Shown: positions 1-8,424 of the stretch, one piece after another
Position numbering within the stretch: position 1 is the stretch's first letter
How the letters are laid out: each line of letters starts with the position of its first letter
Source: JAJNBA01 sp963842295
GTDB lineage: Bacteria > Actinomycetota > UBA4738 > HRBIN12
Length of the DNA stretch: 64,000 bases
Direction of reading: 5' to 3'
Assembly: GCA_963842295.1 (NCBI GenBank)
Contig: CAWJFY010000011.1
Span: 124,001 to 188,000, forward strand
Position numbers and translations under genes: made by a program
Notes under the pieces: model-generated
Database searches by the model: none
The model's input: the letters and a program-made list of their open reading frames with translations, nothing else
What the model was told of the DNA's origin: nothing

Positions 1-1
1 T

Positions 2-307
2 CTCGCGTACTTCTACCAAGGGGGGCGGGCGGAGCGGGAGGCGGCGGAGCGAGGAGACGAGGTCGTGAGCGGGTACTACGTCGTGAACGACAACCCGCGG
101 CTCCGAACCCTCGTTCTCGCGGACGAAGTCGAGGTCGAGTACATCCCAGCGACCCAGTGTTGCGAGTTGCAACCGGGGGACATCGATGCGTGGGTGGAGG
201 CCGTCCTCGAGTCCAACCCCACGGACTATGCGGGGACGAACGCCCCCTGGTGGTTCACGGTGGAAGGCGGCAAGGTCACGCGGATCGAGCAGCAATATCT
301 GCCGTAG
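2..307 (+). CDS. C-terminal part of an unrecognised protein (5' end outside window)
   Basis: The reading frame is open from the first bases of the window to a TAG at 305-307, so this is probably the tail of a gene that starts upstream; an internal GTG at 65 is an alternative start for an 80-residue protein. The visible part is acidic, has a CC pair (TQCCEL) and a terminal stretch rich in W/Y/E. There is no signal peptide or membrane segment in view. I do not recognise the family. Its last 32 bases overlap the 3' end of the opposite-strand MFS gene (tail to tail). Confidence 0.55.
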   Translation, partial: LAYFYQGGRAEREAAERGDEVVSGYYVVNDNPRLRTLVLADEVEVEYIPATQCCELQPGDIDAWVEAVLESNPTDYAGTNAPWWFTVEGGKVTRIEQQYLP

Positions 308-1541
308 TTGGGTCCGCGGTCACCGGCGCGGCGCCGCGTGACCGGAGCGCGATCAATCCGGCCGCGACGGCGACCGCTCCGCTCGCGACGAGGGTCGCAG
401 GCGCGTCCCAGGTCTCGGCGACCCAACCGGTGATCGGTCCGCCGATCGCGGTGCTCCCCAGGAAGATCGTCGTGTAAAGCGCCATCACCCGCCCCCGCAT
501 GTCCGCGCGGGTGAACCGCTGCAGCGTAGAGTTCGCCGTGATCGCGAACAGCATCGAGGCGTAGCCGACCGGCACCATCGAGATCAAGGCCATCACGAAC
601 GTCGGCGCCCACCCCGCGACGGCGAGGAACACGCCGAACGCGGCCGAGAACCCCGCCAATCGCCGAAGCGTCGGTTCGGTCTGACGGTTGGCCATCGCGA
701 TCGCGCCGAGGAAGGCGCCGAGCCCGAGCGCGGCGTAGAGCCAGCCGACCTCCTGCGCCGAGCCGTCGTAAGTCCGGTACGCGTGCAGCGGAATGACCAC
801 GCTGAAGTTGAAGGTGAACAGGTACACGAGCAACATCACGATCAGCGGCACGCGGAGTGCCTGGGTGTTCCAGACATACCGGAGCCCTGCGCGGACGAGG
901 CCCGGCTCGCGTTCCGCCTTCCGCTGAGCATGGAGCTCGTCATGCCGCATCGCCAGCAACGCGGCGATCACCCCCACGTACGACACCGCGTCGAGGAGGA
1001 ACGGCGACCACAGACCGAAGGTGTGGATCACCGTTCCGGCGATCGCGCCCCCCAGCACGCGGGTGCCGGTGAACACGGCGCTGTTCAGGCTGATCGCGTT
1101 CGTGATGTGCTGCTCCCCCACCAGCTCGACGTAGAACGACTGGCGCGTCGGCGGCTCGATCGCGAGGATCAGGCCCGTCAGGAACGCGATGAGGAACACC
1201 ATCCAGATCTGGACGACGTCCGTGGCGACGAGAGCGAACTGTGCCGCGGCGAGCACCGCGTAGCCCGCGTTCGACCACACGAGGATCCGCCTCTTGTCGA
1301 ACCGGTCGGCGAGCGAGCCGGCATAGACCCCGAAGAGGAGAACCGGCAGGAACAGGAGCGCCGCCTGGATCCCCAGCGCGACCCCGCTGTCCGTGAGCTC
1401 CAGCACGAGGACGGCACCCGCCGTCCAGTTCACCCACGTGCCGGTGACCGAGATCAGCTGCCCGACGAAGAAGAGCCGGAAGTTCCTCGAGATGTGCATC
1501 GAGGCGAACGTCTTCCGCATCTCGTCGGCCAGCCGGGACAT
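276..1541 (-). CDS. MFS transporter, MFS_3/EntS-like exporter
   Basis: 421 residues, about 12 hydrophobic segments, with an MFS layout of two six-helix halves and a basic loop after TM2 (SLADRFDKRR, the family's G-x-x-x-D-R-x-x-R signature) and the motif EPPTRQSFYVELV after TM4, typical of the MFS_3 group of enterobactin-exporter-like proteins. The family exports small molecules by proton antiport; the substrate here cannot be read from sequence. The ATG is supported by a TAGTCT box exactly 6 nt upstream (leaderless start). It stands alone, with DsrE2/TusA genes upstream in the same direction but with its own promoter. Confidence 0.85.
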   Translation of the reverse strand: MSRLADEMRKTFASMHISRNFRLFFVGQLISVTGTWVNWTAGAVLVLELTDSGVALGIQAALLFLPVLLFGVYAGSLADRFDKRRILVWSNAGYAVLAAAQFALVATDVVQIWMVFLIAFLTGLILAIEPPTRQSFYVELVGEQHITNAISLNSAVFTGTRVLGGAIAGTVIHTFGLWSPFLLDAVSYVGVIAALLAMRHDELHAQRKAEREPGLVRAGLRYVWNTQALRVPLIVMLLVYLFTFNFSVVIPLHAYRTYDGSAQEVGWLYAALGLGAFLGAIAMANRQTEPTLRRLAGFSAAFGVFLAVAGWAPTFVMALISMVPVGYASMLFAITANSTLQRFTRADMRGRVMALYTTIFLGSTAIGGPITGWVAETWDAPATLVASGAVAVAAGLIALRSRGAAPVTADPTTADIAARSA

Positions 1542-1547
1542 GTATCC

Positions 1548-1553
1548 AGACTA
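1548..1553 (-). promoter_or_regulatory. -10 box TAGTCT, leaderless start of MFS gene
   Basis: On the minus strand TAGTCT is followed by 6 nt (ggatac) and then the ATG of the MFS gene. This places transcription start at or within a base of the start codon. There is no recognisable -35 element. It is one of nine such arrangements listed in this window. Confidence 0.55.
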
Positions 1554-1609
1554 CGAGGCGCGCCCAGGACGACCTCGGGCGCCGGGTACGAGCCCGATGT
1601 AGCCGATGT

Positions 1610-2185
1610 CTAGATGAAGAGGCTTACGGCAGCGTCACGCATCTCGGCGATCGCCGTCGCCGCCCCGATCGGCTCCTCGAGCCCATCCAGGAGGTCCTCC
1701 CGCTTCAGGCCGAGGAGATCCATCGTCATCTGGCACGGGATCAGACGGACGCCGAGGTCCTTCGCGGTCTCGATCAGCTCCTCCGGCTTGGCCACCTGGT
1801 GGTCGTTCGCCAGTTTCTTGAACATCGCGGGGCCGGCGCCGGCGAACTGATACCGGCTGAGCTTCGCCTTCTGAGCGGAGCCGGGGTTCATCACCGACAT
1901 CATCTTCTGCATCCAGTTGGACCCGGTGACGCGCACGTCCGGCTTCACGATCGCGAAGAGCCCCCAGAACGTGAAGAAGACGCTCGACTCCATCCCGGAG
2001 GCGGCCGCGGTCGTCGCGAGGATCGTCGTCGGCCAGATCCGGTCGAGGTCGCCGCCCCAGGCGATGATCGTCAACTTGTTCTTCTTCTCGATGCGCTTGC
2101 CGTCCGCCTCCTCGAGCGCCTCGACGCGCTGCAGCAGGTCGGCGAGCTGGAGCTCGGCGGAGAGATCGGTCTCTGTCGTCGCCAT
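1610..2185 (-). CDS. DsrE2-like sulfur carrier (DsrE/DsrF/DrsH family)
   Basis: 191 residues. An N-terminal helical/coiled segment (about 8-37) is followed by the DsrE-type alpha/beta domain with the family's GGDLDRIWPTTILA and hydrophobic FFTFWGL stretches. A single conserved cysteine, C151 (LIPCQMTMDLLG), is the expected persulfide-carrying residue. Proteins of this group accept sulfane sulfur and are commonly encoded beside TusA, as here, 4 nt downstream of tusA in the same operon. No rhodanese or Dsr/Hdr oxidation genes are nearby, so a role in general sulfur trafficking is more likely than dissimilatory sulfur oxidation (inference). Confidence 0.85.
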   Translation of the reverse strand: MATTETDLSAELQLADLLQRVEALEEADGKRIEKKNKLTIIAWGGDLDRIWPTTILATTAAASGMESSVFFTFWGLFAIVKPDVRVTGSNWMQKMMSVMNPGSAQKAKLSRYQFAGAGPAMFKKLANDHQVAKPEELIETAKDLGVRLIPCQMTMDLLGLKREDLLDGLEEPIGAATAIAEMRDAAVSLFI

Positions 2186-2189
2186 CGGC

Positions 2190-2420
2190 TCAACTCTTCC
2201 TGACGACGTAGCGATAGACGCCGTCGACTTCGCTGGCCTCGAGCAGCTCGTTGCCGCTGAGCTCGGCCCAGCTTGGGACGTCGCTCTTCGACCCCGGGTC
2301 GGTGGCGAGGAGCTCGAGCAGCTCGCCGCTCCCGGCGTCCTTCAGCGCTTTGGCGAGTGACACGAGCGGCCCAGGACAAGACTGACCTTTGGCGTCGACG
2401 GTGGCGGTGATGGTGTCCAC
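2190..2420 (-). CDS. tusA: TusA-family sulfurtransferase
   Basis: 76 residues, the normal size of the family. The active-site motif is CPGP (KGQSCPGPLV) with persulfide cysteine C15, and the C-terminal half has the usual DPGSKSDVPSW stretch. It starts at GTG 2420 with AGGAGG about 7 nt upstream. It is the first gene of a two-gene unit with the DsrE2-like protein; the pair would hand sulfur from one thiol carrier to the next. A 218-nt region upstream, to the matrixin gene, contains a possible -10 (TAGGGT on the minus strand near 2572-2577) but no other recognised feature. Confidence 0.88.
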   Translation of the reverse strand: MDTITATVDAKGQSCPGPLVSLAKALKDAGSGELLELLATDPGSKSDVPSWAELSGNELLEASEVDGVYRYVVRKS

Positions 2421-2638
2421 GGTGGGACCTCCTGGGTTTCGGGTTGGGGAGTGAACGGTCGAGGTGCGGAGGGCTGGAGCCGTCCCCTGGTCAGGCTGGA
2501 CAGCAGATGCGGTCGGGGATCATCGCCCCCACGGTGCCGGCTTCGCGTGTGCAGACCATTCGCAGGTGCAAGAACCCTAGCCGAGCGGTCGGATTCCGAC
2601 AAGGTCGGAGCTGCGCTGCAAGCCATCCTCCCTTGGGC

Positions 2639-3427
2639 TCATGCGTCGATCGGCCCCATCACCGGCACGCAGCCTCCGGACGCGCCGAGCTCCCGGAGCC
2701 CTTCCCGATCGCCGGGACCCAGGTCGACGACCCCGCCTCCCGAGGGGTGCATGAGTTCCCCGGCCGTGTGCACGTGGCCGAGTCCCATGAGGTGCCCGAG
2801 TTCGTGCAGGATCACCGGACCCTGCTGCCCCGGCAGGTCGAAACCCGGCAGGTTGGGATCGTCCGCATTGAGAGCGACCCAGCCGCTCACGTAGACATCC
2901 TCGAACCGTGTGGGCGGGATGTCCGGCCTCGCGACAGCGGCCGCGACGTGATGGTCGTGTTCGAACGGGATGTCCGAGGTGCCCGGGTCGGCCCACGCGA
3001 TCAGGACGGGAGCCCACCGCTTGCCGTACCGATCGGGCTGGAACATCTCGCGGTAGGCGGTGGCCTCTTCTTCGGTCGGGCCCTCGTACACGAATGCGAT
3101 GCCCGTGGCGACCGAGATCCTGCTGACGGCCTCATGGACGTCACCGACCGAACCCGGGGGAGCGAGCGAGGCGTTGACCACGTAGTGGATCGCTTCACAC
3201 GGGTTCCAACGCGTCGGGAGGCCCTGGTCGGTCCGGTCGAGGAACAGGAACCCCGGACCCGCCGCCGACCCTCCCTGGAAGAGCGGCGCGATGGCGACGG
3301 CTCCGAGGCTGAGCGCGAGGACCACGCAGACGGCGACGACCCACACGGGGAACCTGCGGCGGGTGGGGATCTCTGTGGTGACGAGGTCCGGCCGGATCGG
3401 GACCGGCGGCGGAGGAAGCTGCTCCAT
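2639..3427 (-). CDS. Membrane-anchored matrixin-like zinc metalloprotease
   Basis: 262 residues from ATG 3427, chosen because a TAGGAT box lies 7 nt upstream. A short proline-rich cytoplasmic head (to about residue 25) precedes one transmembrane segment (about 28-50); the rest is extracytoplasmic. The zinc signature HELGHLMGLGH gives ligands H208, H212 and H218 and is followed by a Met-turn (ELMHP), as in matrixins/metzincins. A beta-stranded substrate-cleft region lies before it. No propeptide with a cysteine switch is evident. The gene is divergent from the beta-helix/RTX protein at 3518; both are envelope proteins with leaderless promoters in the 90-nt gap. Confidence 0.85.
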   Translation of the reverse strand: MEQLPPPPVPIRPDLVTTEIPTRRRFPVWVVAVCVVLALSLGAVAIAPLFQGGSAAGPGFLFLDRTDQGLPTRWNPCEAIHYVVNASLAPPGSVGDVHEAVSRISVATGIAFVYEGPTEEEATAYREMFQPDRYGKRWAPVLIAWADPGTSDIPFEHDHHVAAAVARPDIPPTRFEDVYVSGWVALNADDPNLPGFDLPGQQGPVILHELGHLMGLGHVHTAGELMHPSGGGVVDLGPGDREGLRELGASGGCVPVMGPIDA

Positions 3428-3434
3428 GTTTCTC

Positions 3435-3440
3435 ATCCTA
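3435..3440 (-). promoter_or_regulatory. -10 box TAGGAT, leaderless start of matrixin gene
   Basis: Minus-strand TAGGAT is separated by 7 nt (gagaaac) from the ATG at 3427. It supports this ATG over the two in-frame ATG codons further upstream. Confidence 0.5.
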
Positions 3441-3505
3441 GGTCGGGTTCTGCGAAGAACCATCGGCGCGCGAAGGAGCGGCCTTCAGCCCAGGCAGTCG
3501 ATGGG

Positions 3506-3511
3506 TAGGGT
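3506..3511 (+). promoter_or_regulatory. -10 box TAGGGT, leaderless start of beta-helix protein
   Basis: TAGGGT ends 6 nt before the ATG at 3518. No -35 element is evident. Confidence 0.5.
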
Positions 3512-3517
3512 TCGGAC

Positions 3518-4954
3518 ATGCGTCGCACGCTCGTGCCACTCGTCTGTTTCGGCTGGCTCATCAGCCTCTCGGTCGCCGCGCCCGCCGCTCTCGCCGTGCC
3601 GATCCTCACGGTCGACACCTTCGAGGATACCTTCGACGGGAGCTGTGCGGACCCCGACTGCTCGCTCCGAGACGCGATCGTCGCCGTGGACAGTGGTGGG
3701 GCGGTGCGGCTACCGCCGGGCTTCTTCCCGCTCTCACTCGCGGGCCCAGGCGGCCCTGAGGCGGGGGACGTGGATCTCTCCCGTCCGGTGACGATCGTGG
3801 GGATCGGGGAGACCGGGAGCTTCCTCGATGCATCGGCGCTGGGGGATCGGGTGTTCGACGTCACGGCCGACGCCGGCCTCCGACATCTGGCGCTGCTCGG
3901 CGGCAGCCAGGTTGGAACCGGAGGGATCGTTCGGGCGACGGCCGGATCACTGACCCTCAGCAGGACGACGATCTTCGGCGGCCGTGCGGGAGATGGTGGC
4001 GCCGTCGCCGTCGGCGACGGCGCCACCGTCTCCATCGACCGTTCCTGGGTCTCGGCCAGCCGAGCGACCGGCCGTGGCGGGGCCCTCTTCGTTCGCGGGA
4101 CGACGCTCGTATCCCGGTCGACCATCTCCGGCAATCACGCCGCCGGAGGGGGCGCTGCCTTCGTGACTCCGTTCGTCTCGCTCTCGATCGACAACTCCAC
4201 GATCTCGCGGAACGTGGCCGTCCGAGGTGGAGGCGTCCGAGGGATGGGCGACGTCGACTTCTTCTCGTCGACGATCGCCGAGAATCGCGCGGAGAGTGGT
4301 GGGGCCGTGCTGCTGGCAACGTCGTCCCGAAGCTCGGCCTCGAACTCGGTGTTCGGCCGTAACACGGCGTCCCTGGGCGGGCCTTCGTGCATCGGACTCC
4401 TCTCTTCCCAGGGCCACAACGTCGCCGACAGCCGGGGGTGCGGCCTCACCGCGCCGAGCGATATCACCGGGGTCGACGCGCGGCTCGGTCCCTTGCGGCA
4501 GAACGGCGGCCCCACCCCGACGCACGCCATCAGAGTCGACAGCCCTGCCCTGGGACTCGGCGCGGGCTGCAACCGGACCGACCAGCGAGGCGCGCCCCGC
4601 TTCGACTGCGAGAGCGGAGCGTATGAGCTCGTCCTCTGCCTCGGCCGGCCCGCCACGATCGTGGGCACACCCGGCTCGGACGAGCTCTCCGGCGGCCTCG
4701 GCCATGACGTCTTCCTCGGCCTCGGCGGGGACGACGAGTTCCAGGGATCCCTCAACACCGATCGCGCGTGTGGCGGGAACGGCGACGACAGGCTGATCGG
4801 CGGACCCGGCAAAGACAGGCTCGCGGGCAACCGCGGCCGCGACGTGCTGTGGGGCGAGAGCGGCAATGACCTGCTGATCGGAGGACTTGGGTCCGACGTC
4901 TGCCGCGGCGGCGGCGGGCACGACGTCACCCGTCGTTGCGAAACGGGCTCCTGA
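3518..4954 (+). CDS. Secreted right-handed beta-helix protein with C-terminal RTX-type repeats
   Basis: 478 residues. Signal peptide about 1-27 (ends AALAVP). Just after it comes a CSLREA-like start motif (DCSLRDAI), typical of secreted parallel beta-helix proteins. Residues about 60-350 are Ser/Thr/Gly-rich beta-helix coils with repeated SRSTIS/NSTIS-type turns. Residues about 385-475 carry glycine/aspartate nonapeptide repeats (GGNGDDRLIGGPGKDRL), as in RTX calcium-binding modules. The family is surface or secreted; ligand and enzymatic activity cannot be read. No type I secretion genes are in the window, so Sec export is assumed. Its 3' end overlaps the opposite sodX gene by 29 nt. Confidence 0.82.
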   Translation: MRRTLVPLVCFGWLISLSVAAPAALAVPILTVDTFEDTFDGSCADPDCSLRDAIVAVDSGGAVRLPPGFFPLSLAGPGGPEAGDVDLSRPVTIVGIGETGSFLDASALGDRVFDVTADAGLRHLALLGGSQVGTGGIVRATAGSLTLSRTTIFGGRAGDGGAVAVGDGATVSIDRSWVSASRATGRGGALFVRGTTLVSRSTISGNHAAGGGAAFVTPFVSLSIDNSTISRNVAVRGGGVRGMGDVDFFSSTIAENRAESGGAVLLATSSRSSASNSVFGRNTASLGGPSCIGLLSSQGHNVADSRGCGLTAPSDITGVDARLGPLRQNGGPTPTHAIRVDSPALGLGAGCNRTDQRGAPRFDCESGAYELVLCLGRPATIVGTPGSDELSGGLGHDVFLGLGGDDEFQGSLNTDRACGGNGDDRLIGGPGKDRLAGNRGRDVLWGESGNDLLIGGLGSDVCRGGGGHDVTRRCETGS

Positions 4955-5420
4955 AGCGCTCCTCCCTGATCCGGCGACGGCGCTCCTTCGGCCAGTAGAC
5001 GAGCAATACCCGCGCCTTCAGTTGCTCCCGCCGGACCGGGCCGAAGTGCCTGCTGTCCGTTGAGGCGTTCTCGCGGTCGCCCTCGATCCAGTACTCGTCG
5101 TCCTCGAGGGTTCGCTCCCCGACGCGCTCGCCGGGCAGGGCGGTGACGCGCTTCACCATCTCGTACCCCGGTCTCCCCGGGTGCTCGACCACCACCACGT
5201 CGCCTCTTCGGGTTCGTCGCCGTGCCACCGCCAACAGCCAGTCACCGGGCAGCAGCGTCGGTGCCATGCTCGCGCCCTGGAACTCGACCCGGGTCGGCCG
5301 CCACCGGAGCACCGCAAGCGCGATCGCTCCGACGGTTGCCGCGGCGCTCAGCGCCGCAAGCGGTCTGCGGGGCCGGTGGTAGGGTTCCGTTTCACCCCAT
5401 GTCGGAGGAGGCGGATCCAT
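4926..5420 (-). CDS. sodX: Nickel-SOD maturation protease (S26 signal peptidase family)
   Basis: 164 residues counted from ATG 5420. One membrane segment (about 21-38) precedes an S26 catalytic core: Ser nucleophile S51 (GASMAPTLLPGD) and general base Lys K90 (EMVKRVTALPGE), then a DSRHFGP box. It is shorter than signal peptidase I and sits head-to-head with sodN, the arrangement known for SodX/SodN pairs, where SodX removes the SodN leader so that the new N-terminal His can bind nickel. The start is uncertain: ATG 5420 overlaps the sodN ATG on the other strand, and an in-frame ATG at 5483 would extend it by 21 residues into antisense of sodN. Confidence 0.85.
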   Translation of the reverse strand: MDPPPPTWGETEPYHRPRRPLAALSAAATVGAIALAVLRWRPTRVEFQGASMAPTLLPGDWLLAVARRRTRRGDVVVVEHPGRPGYEMVKRVTALPGERVGERTLEDDEYWIEGDRENASTDSRHFGPVRREQLKARVLLVYWPKERRRRIREERFRSPFRNDG

Positions 5421-5814
5421 GTTCGAAGCATTCCTCAAACCGCGACGGGTCGTCCACGGGCACTGCGACCTTCCGTGTGGCATCTACGATCCCGCGCAGG
5501 CTCGGATCGAAGCGGAATCAGTGAAGGCCTGTCAGGAGAAGTACCAGGGCTCCGACGACCAGATCTTCAAGGACCGCGCGATCTCCATCAAGGAGCAGCG
5601 CGCGAACCTGGTCAAGGAACACCTGTGGGTGTTGTGGACCGACTACTTCAAGCCCGAGCACCTCGAGAACTACCCGCAGCTGCACGAGCTGTTCTGGAAC
5701 GCGACCAAGGAGGCCGGCAACGCGAAGCGGTCGGAGGATCCGGCGCAAGGCCAGAAGCTGCTCGACGCGGTCGACGAGCTCTCGAAGATCTTCTGGGAGA
5801 CGAAGTCGGCGTAG
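5419..5814 (+). CDS. sodN: Nickel superoxide dismutase
   Basis: 131 residues. The nickel hook HCDLPCGIY begins at H15, so the 14-residue leader ending HG would be removed to expose His1; mature length would be 117, as in Streptomyces SodN. All nickel ligands are present: His1 (H15), Cys2 (C16) and Cys6 (C20). The rest is the four-helix bundle. The enzyme dismutates superoxide in a homohexamer. Start ATG 5419 has GGAGG upstream. The divergent neighbour is the matching maturation protease. A GC-rich hairpin closes the gene. No Fur/Nur-type site was recognised in the limited space between the two genes. Confidence 0.96.
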   Translation: MFEAFLKPRRVVHGHCDLPCGIYDPAQARIEAESVKACQEKYQGSDDQIFKDRAISIKEQRANLVKEHLWVLWTDYFKPEHLENYPQLHELFWNATKEAGNAKRSEDPAQGQKLLDAVDELSKIFWETKSA

Positions 5815-5837
5815 CCGCGAACGCTCGCAAACGTGGT

Positions 5838-5873
5838 CGAGGGGCGGGGCCGCTGACGCGGCCCGGCCCCTCG
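5838..5873 (+). terminator. Hairpin terminator after sodN
   Basis: A 16-bp inverted repeat with one mismatch (arms starting cgaggggc and ending gcccctcg) and a TGAC loop begins 23 nt after the sodN stop. It is very GC-rich and lacks a T tract, as is common in actinobacteria. Confidence 0.6.
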
Positions 5874-6147
5874 CCCTATCACCCACCCACCGTAGGAGAG
5901 AGAGGCCGACGGGCGGGGCCGTCGGAAACACCCGCCCGCCGGCTTCGCGCACCCCGGGGGGTGCACGACCAAGTCCTCCGTTCCTTCGCCCTTGACGGGG
6001 CGAAGAAACCGGCGGCACCGGGGCGGGTCTGGCGGCACCCCGGCACACGCCGGTCTCGTGCGCAAGCATCGGTCAGTAGCCCCACCACGCATATGGGTCG
6101 AAGGTCCAAAAAGTTGGCCGACTTCCGGCTGATACGTTGGCCGACCT
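5874..6147. other. Non-coding stretch before YchF-like gene
   Basis: No gene seen. It contains a further short GC-rich inverted repeat (ccgacgg/ccgtcgg near 5908-5930) and a C/G-run palindrome (gcacccc/ggggtgc near 5959-5975). A TACGTT box at 6133-6138 lies 9 nt before the next ATG, so most of this stretch is probably not a leader. I recognise no riboswitch. Confidence 0.35.
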
Positions 6148-7122
6148 ATGCGCGACATCGGTCTGGTCGGCGTGCCGTTCTCTGGCAGATCCACCCTGTT
6201 CACTGCGCTCACCCGCGCCGGCTCGCACGGCGGGCAGGCCAATGTCGCCGTCGTAGCGGTCCCCGATCCCCGTCTCGCCGTCCTCACGGAGATGGAGCGC
6301 TCGAAGAAGACGGTGCCCGCGCAGGTTCGCTTCGTCGACGTGCCGGGTGGCGTCTCGAGCGCGCAGGGTCTGGCGAAACTGCGGGAGGCAGATGCCCTCG
6401 CGGTCATCCTGCGGTGCTTCGGCGCCGATCGCAGGCCGGCGCAGGAGCTCGCCGAGGTCCGCGGCGAGCTGCTCCTGGCCGACCTCGCCGTCGTGGAGAG
6501 CGCGCTCGAGAAGGCCACGAAGCGGGCGAAGGGGCGGCCCGGACCTGAGGTGGGCGCGTTGCAGCGAGCGAAGGACGCGCTTGACGCGGAACGCCCTCTC
6601 CGGGACGGCGGACTGGACGAACAGGAGCTCGGCCACCTCAGGGGCATCGCCTCCCTGACGCAGAAGCCCGAGGTCGTGATCGCGAACCTCGAGGAGGGCG
6701 AGGAACCTCCGGCCGAGCTCGGCGACGCGGTCGCTGTCTACGCCTCGATCGAGGCCGAGACCACGGAGATGAAGCCCGAAGAGGCGCGAGCGCTGCTCGA
6801 GGAGTTCGGCGTGAGCGAGCCGGGACTCGAGTCCGTGATCGCTGCGGGCTATGGGGCGCTCGACCTGATCACGTTCCTGACCACCGGCGACGACGAAACT
6901 CGGGCTTGGGAGGTCCGGCGTGGCGCCAAAGCACCGGAAGCCGCCGGCGTGATCCACACAGACCTGGAGCGAGGCTTCATCCGCGCGGAGGTGATCTCCT
7001 ACGACGAGCTGGTGGCTTTGGGCTCGATGGATGCGGCGAAGGCCGGCGGGAAACTGCGCGTCGAAGGCAAGGATTACGTCGTACAGGAAGGCGATATCCT
7101 GCACGTCCGCTTCGCCGTCTGA
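6148..7122 (+). CDS. YchF-like P-loop/TGS protein with altered P-loop
   Basis: 324 residues, against about 363 for typical YchF. The N-terminal G domain has a GVPFSGRST P-loop in which the usual lysine (GxxNVGKST) is Arg14, a G3-like DVPGG (64-68) and a G4-like NLEE (180-183) of YchF type. A helical insertion follows G3, and a TGS domain ends in YVVQEGDILHVRF. YchF/Ola1 proteins bind ATP and associate with ribosomes; loss of the P-loop lysine questions catalysis here. The gene is alone, with a near-leaderless promoter. It may be a degenerate paralogue, or the normal form in this lineage. Confidence 0.8.
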   Translation: MRDIGLVGVPFSGRSTLFTALTRAGSHGGQANVAVVAVPDPRLAVLTEMERSKKTVPAQVRFVDVPGGVSSAQGLAKLREADALAVILRCFGADRRPAQELAEVRGELLLADLAVVESALEKATKRAKGRPGPEVGALQRAKDALDAERPLRDGGLDEQELGHLRGIASLTQKPEVVIANLEEGEEPPAELGDAVAVYASIEAETTEMKPEEARALLEEFGVSEPGLESVIAAGYGALDLITFLTTGDDETRAWEVRRGAKAPEAAGVIHTDLERGFIRAEVISYDELVALGSMDAAKAGGKLRVEGKDYVVQEGDILHVRFAV

Positions 7123-7125
7123 CGC

Positions 7126-8424
7126 TCAGGTCTCCTGGATCCCCGAACCTCGACACGCGACGCCTCCGAGACTCGGGAAATCGATCGCCGCCACGACCGA
7201 GCCGTCGCGGACGATCTGCCAGACGCCGTCCCACTCGCTCTCCCCGTTCGGCACACGGGTCATCTGCTCGACCACGTCGTGCGGGAGCACACCGAGGATG
7301 TTCCCCCGGATGTAGGCCGATCCGCCGGGGAGAACTCGACCGCCCTTCGGCGGAGCGAAGGGGATCTGGTCAGCATCCGCGCAATCGAGCTCGACCTCCG
7401 CCGGGGCGTTGCTCTCCACCACCTCGAACACCGCGGTGAAGTCACCCTCCCCCTCGCCGGACCAACGCACGCTGGCTCCGAAGCCATCGCGTCCGCCGTA
7501 GAACGGCGTCGTCGTGCGAGTCACGAACACCTCGGTCGCCGAAGGTACCTCGACGGTGATCGGGATCCCTGGCGGCACGCGGAACAGCGGGTCGAGTGAG
7601 CAGGGCGGCAAGCTGCCGTCACCGCCCGCAGCCTGGTCGATCCTCGTCCCGTCCGCGAGCGTCCAGTCGAACGCCTCCGTGCAGCCTCGCTTCGTCTCGC
7701 CGCCGTAGGTCATCGTGATGATCGGCACCTCCGTAGAGCGTTCGCCGAGCCCGTAGATCCACACGACGATGCCCGGCTCCTCCGTGGTGGGCTCCGTGTC
7801 CTGAACGGTGAGCAGCAGCCAGAAGCTCCCTTCCGATCCGTCGTCCCACGTCACCTCGTAGGCGAGCGTGATGATCGTTCCGGGCTCCAGCGGCGGCACC
7901 GCCTCGCCCGTCCCGGGGTGACGGTTCCCAGTCACGCCGGCCGAGACGTTCAGCGTCGCGAAGTCCCCGGTGACCTCGATCGGTGTTCCCACTGGCGCCT
8001 GGAACACGTCGCTCTGTCCGCAATCCAACATCACGGTCTCCTCGGTGCCGTCGGGGTTGACGCGGGTCCAGTGGTCCGGGCACATCCATTGCTTCTGGGC
8101 ACCGAACCGCGCGATCGCCTCTGGGCCACCCCTCTCCTCGGAGAATCGACGGATGTCGATCGTCACGACTCCCGGTGACGCCGGGTTCGGGGACGGCGTT
8201 TCGACCGGCGCGGCCCCGATCCTCTCGGGGTTCCGGTCGAGTTGCCACAGCGCTCCGATCCCCGCGACGACCACGGTACCCGCCACGACGCCCGCTAGGA
8301 GGGAGTTCTTCCGGGAAGGCCGACGATCCTGGGATGGCCCTCGCTCGATGCGGTCGCGGATCGCGGGTTCGCGCATCTCGATGTGACGGAGTTCGTCGAG
8401 CTCCCGTTCCCACCGTTCAGGCAT
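7126..8424 (-). CDS. Single-pass membrane protein coupled to ECF sigma factor (possible anti-sigma)
   Basis: 432 residues: a charged cytoplasmic head of about 40 residues, one transmembrane segment (about 42-60) and a large extracytoplasmic region with three CPDH/CGQSD/CSLDP-type cysteine positions and beta-rich modules. There is no ZAS zinc motif (HxxxCxxC). It overlaps the sigma gene by 8 nt and is translated right after it, the usual place of an anti-sigma factor, so a regulatory role is inferred from topology and coupling. No sequence family was recognised. It is convergent with the YchF-like gene, with only 3 nt between their stop codons. Confidence 0.6.
   Translation of the reverse strand: MPERWERELDELRHIEMREPAIRDRIERGPSQDRRPSRKNSLLAGVVAGTVVVAGIGALWQLDRNPERIGAAPVETPSPNPASPGVVTIDIRRFSEERGGPEAIARFGAQKQWMCPDHWTRVNPDGTEETVMLDCGQSDVFQAPVGTPIEVTGDFATLNVSAGVTGNRHPGTGEAVPPLEPGTIITLAYEVTWDDGSEGSFWLLLTVQDTEPTTEEPGIVVWIYGLGERSTEVPIITMTYGGETKRGCTEAFDWTLADGTRIDQAAGGDGSLPPCSLDPLFRVPPGIPITVEVPSATEVFVTRTTTPFYGGRDGFGASVRWSGEGEGDFTAVFEVVESNAPAEVELDCADADQIPFAPPKGGRVLPGGSAYIRGNILGVLPHDVVEQMTRVPNGESEWDGVWQIVRDGSVVAAIDFPSLGGVACRGSGIQET

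Noticed and set aside
783..1613. Long plus-strand frame opposite the MFS gene
   Set aside because: Antisense shadow of a clear MFS transporter; the translation is an Arg/Glu/His/Pro-rich composition typical of reversed GC-rich codons.
5874..6147. Riboswitch before the YchF-like gene
   Set aside because: Several GC-rich hairpins but no conserved riboswitch core that I recognise, and a -10 box lies almost at the start codon.
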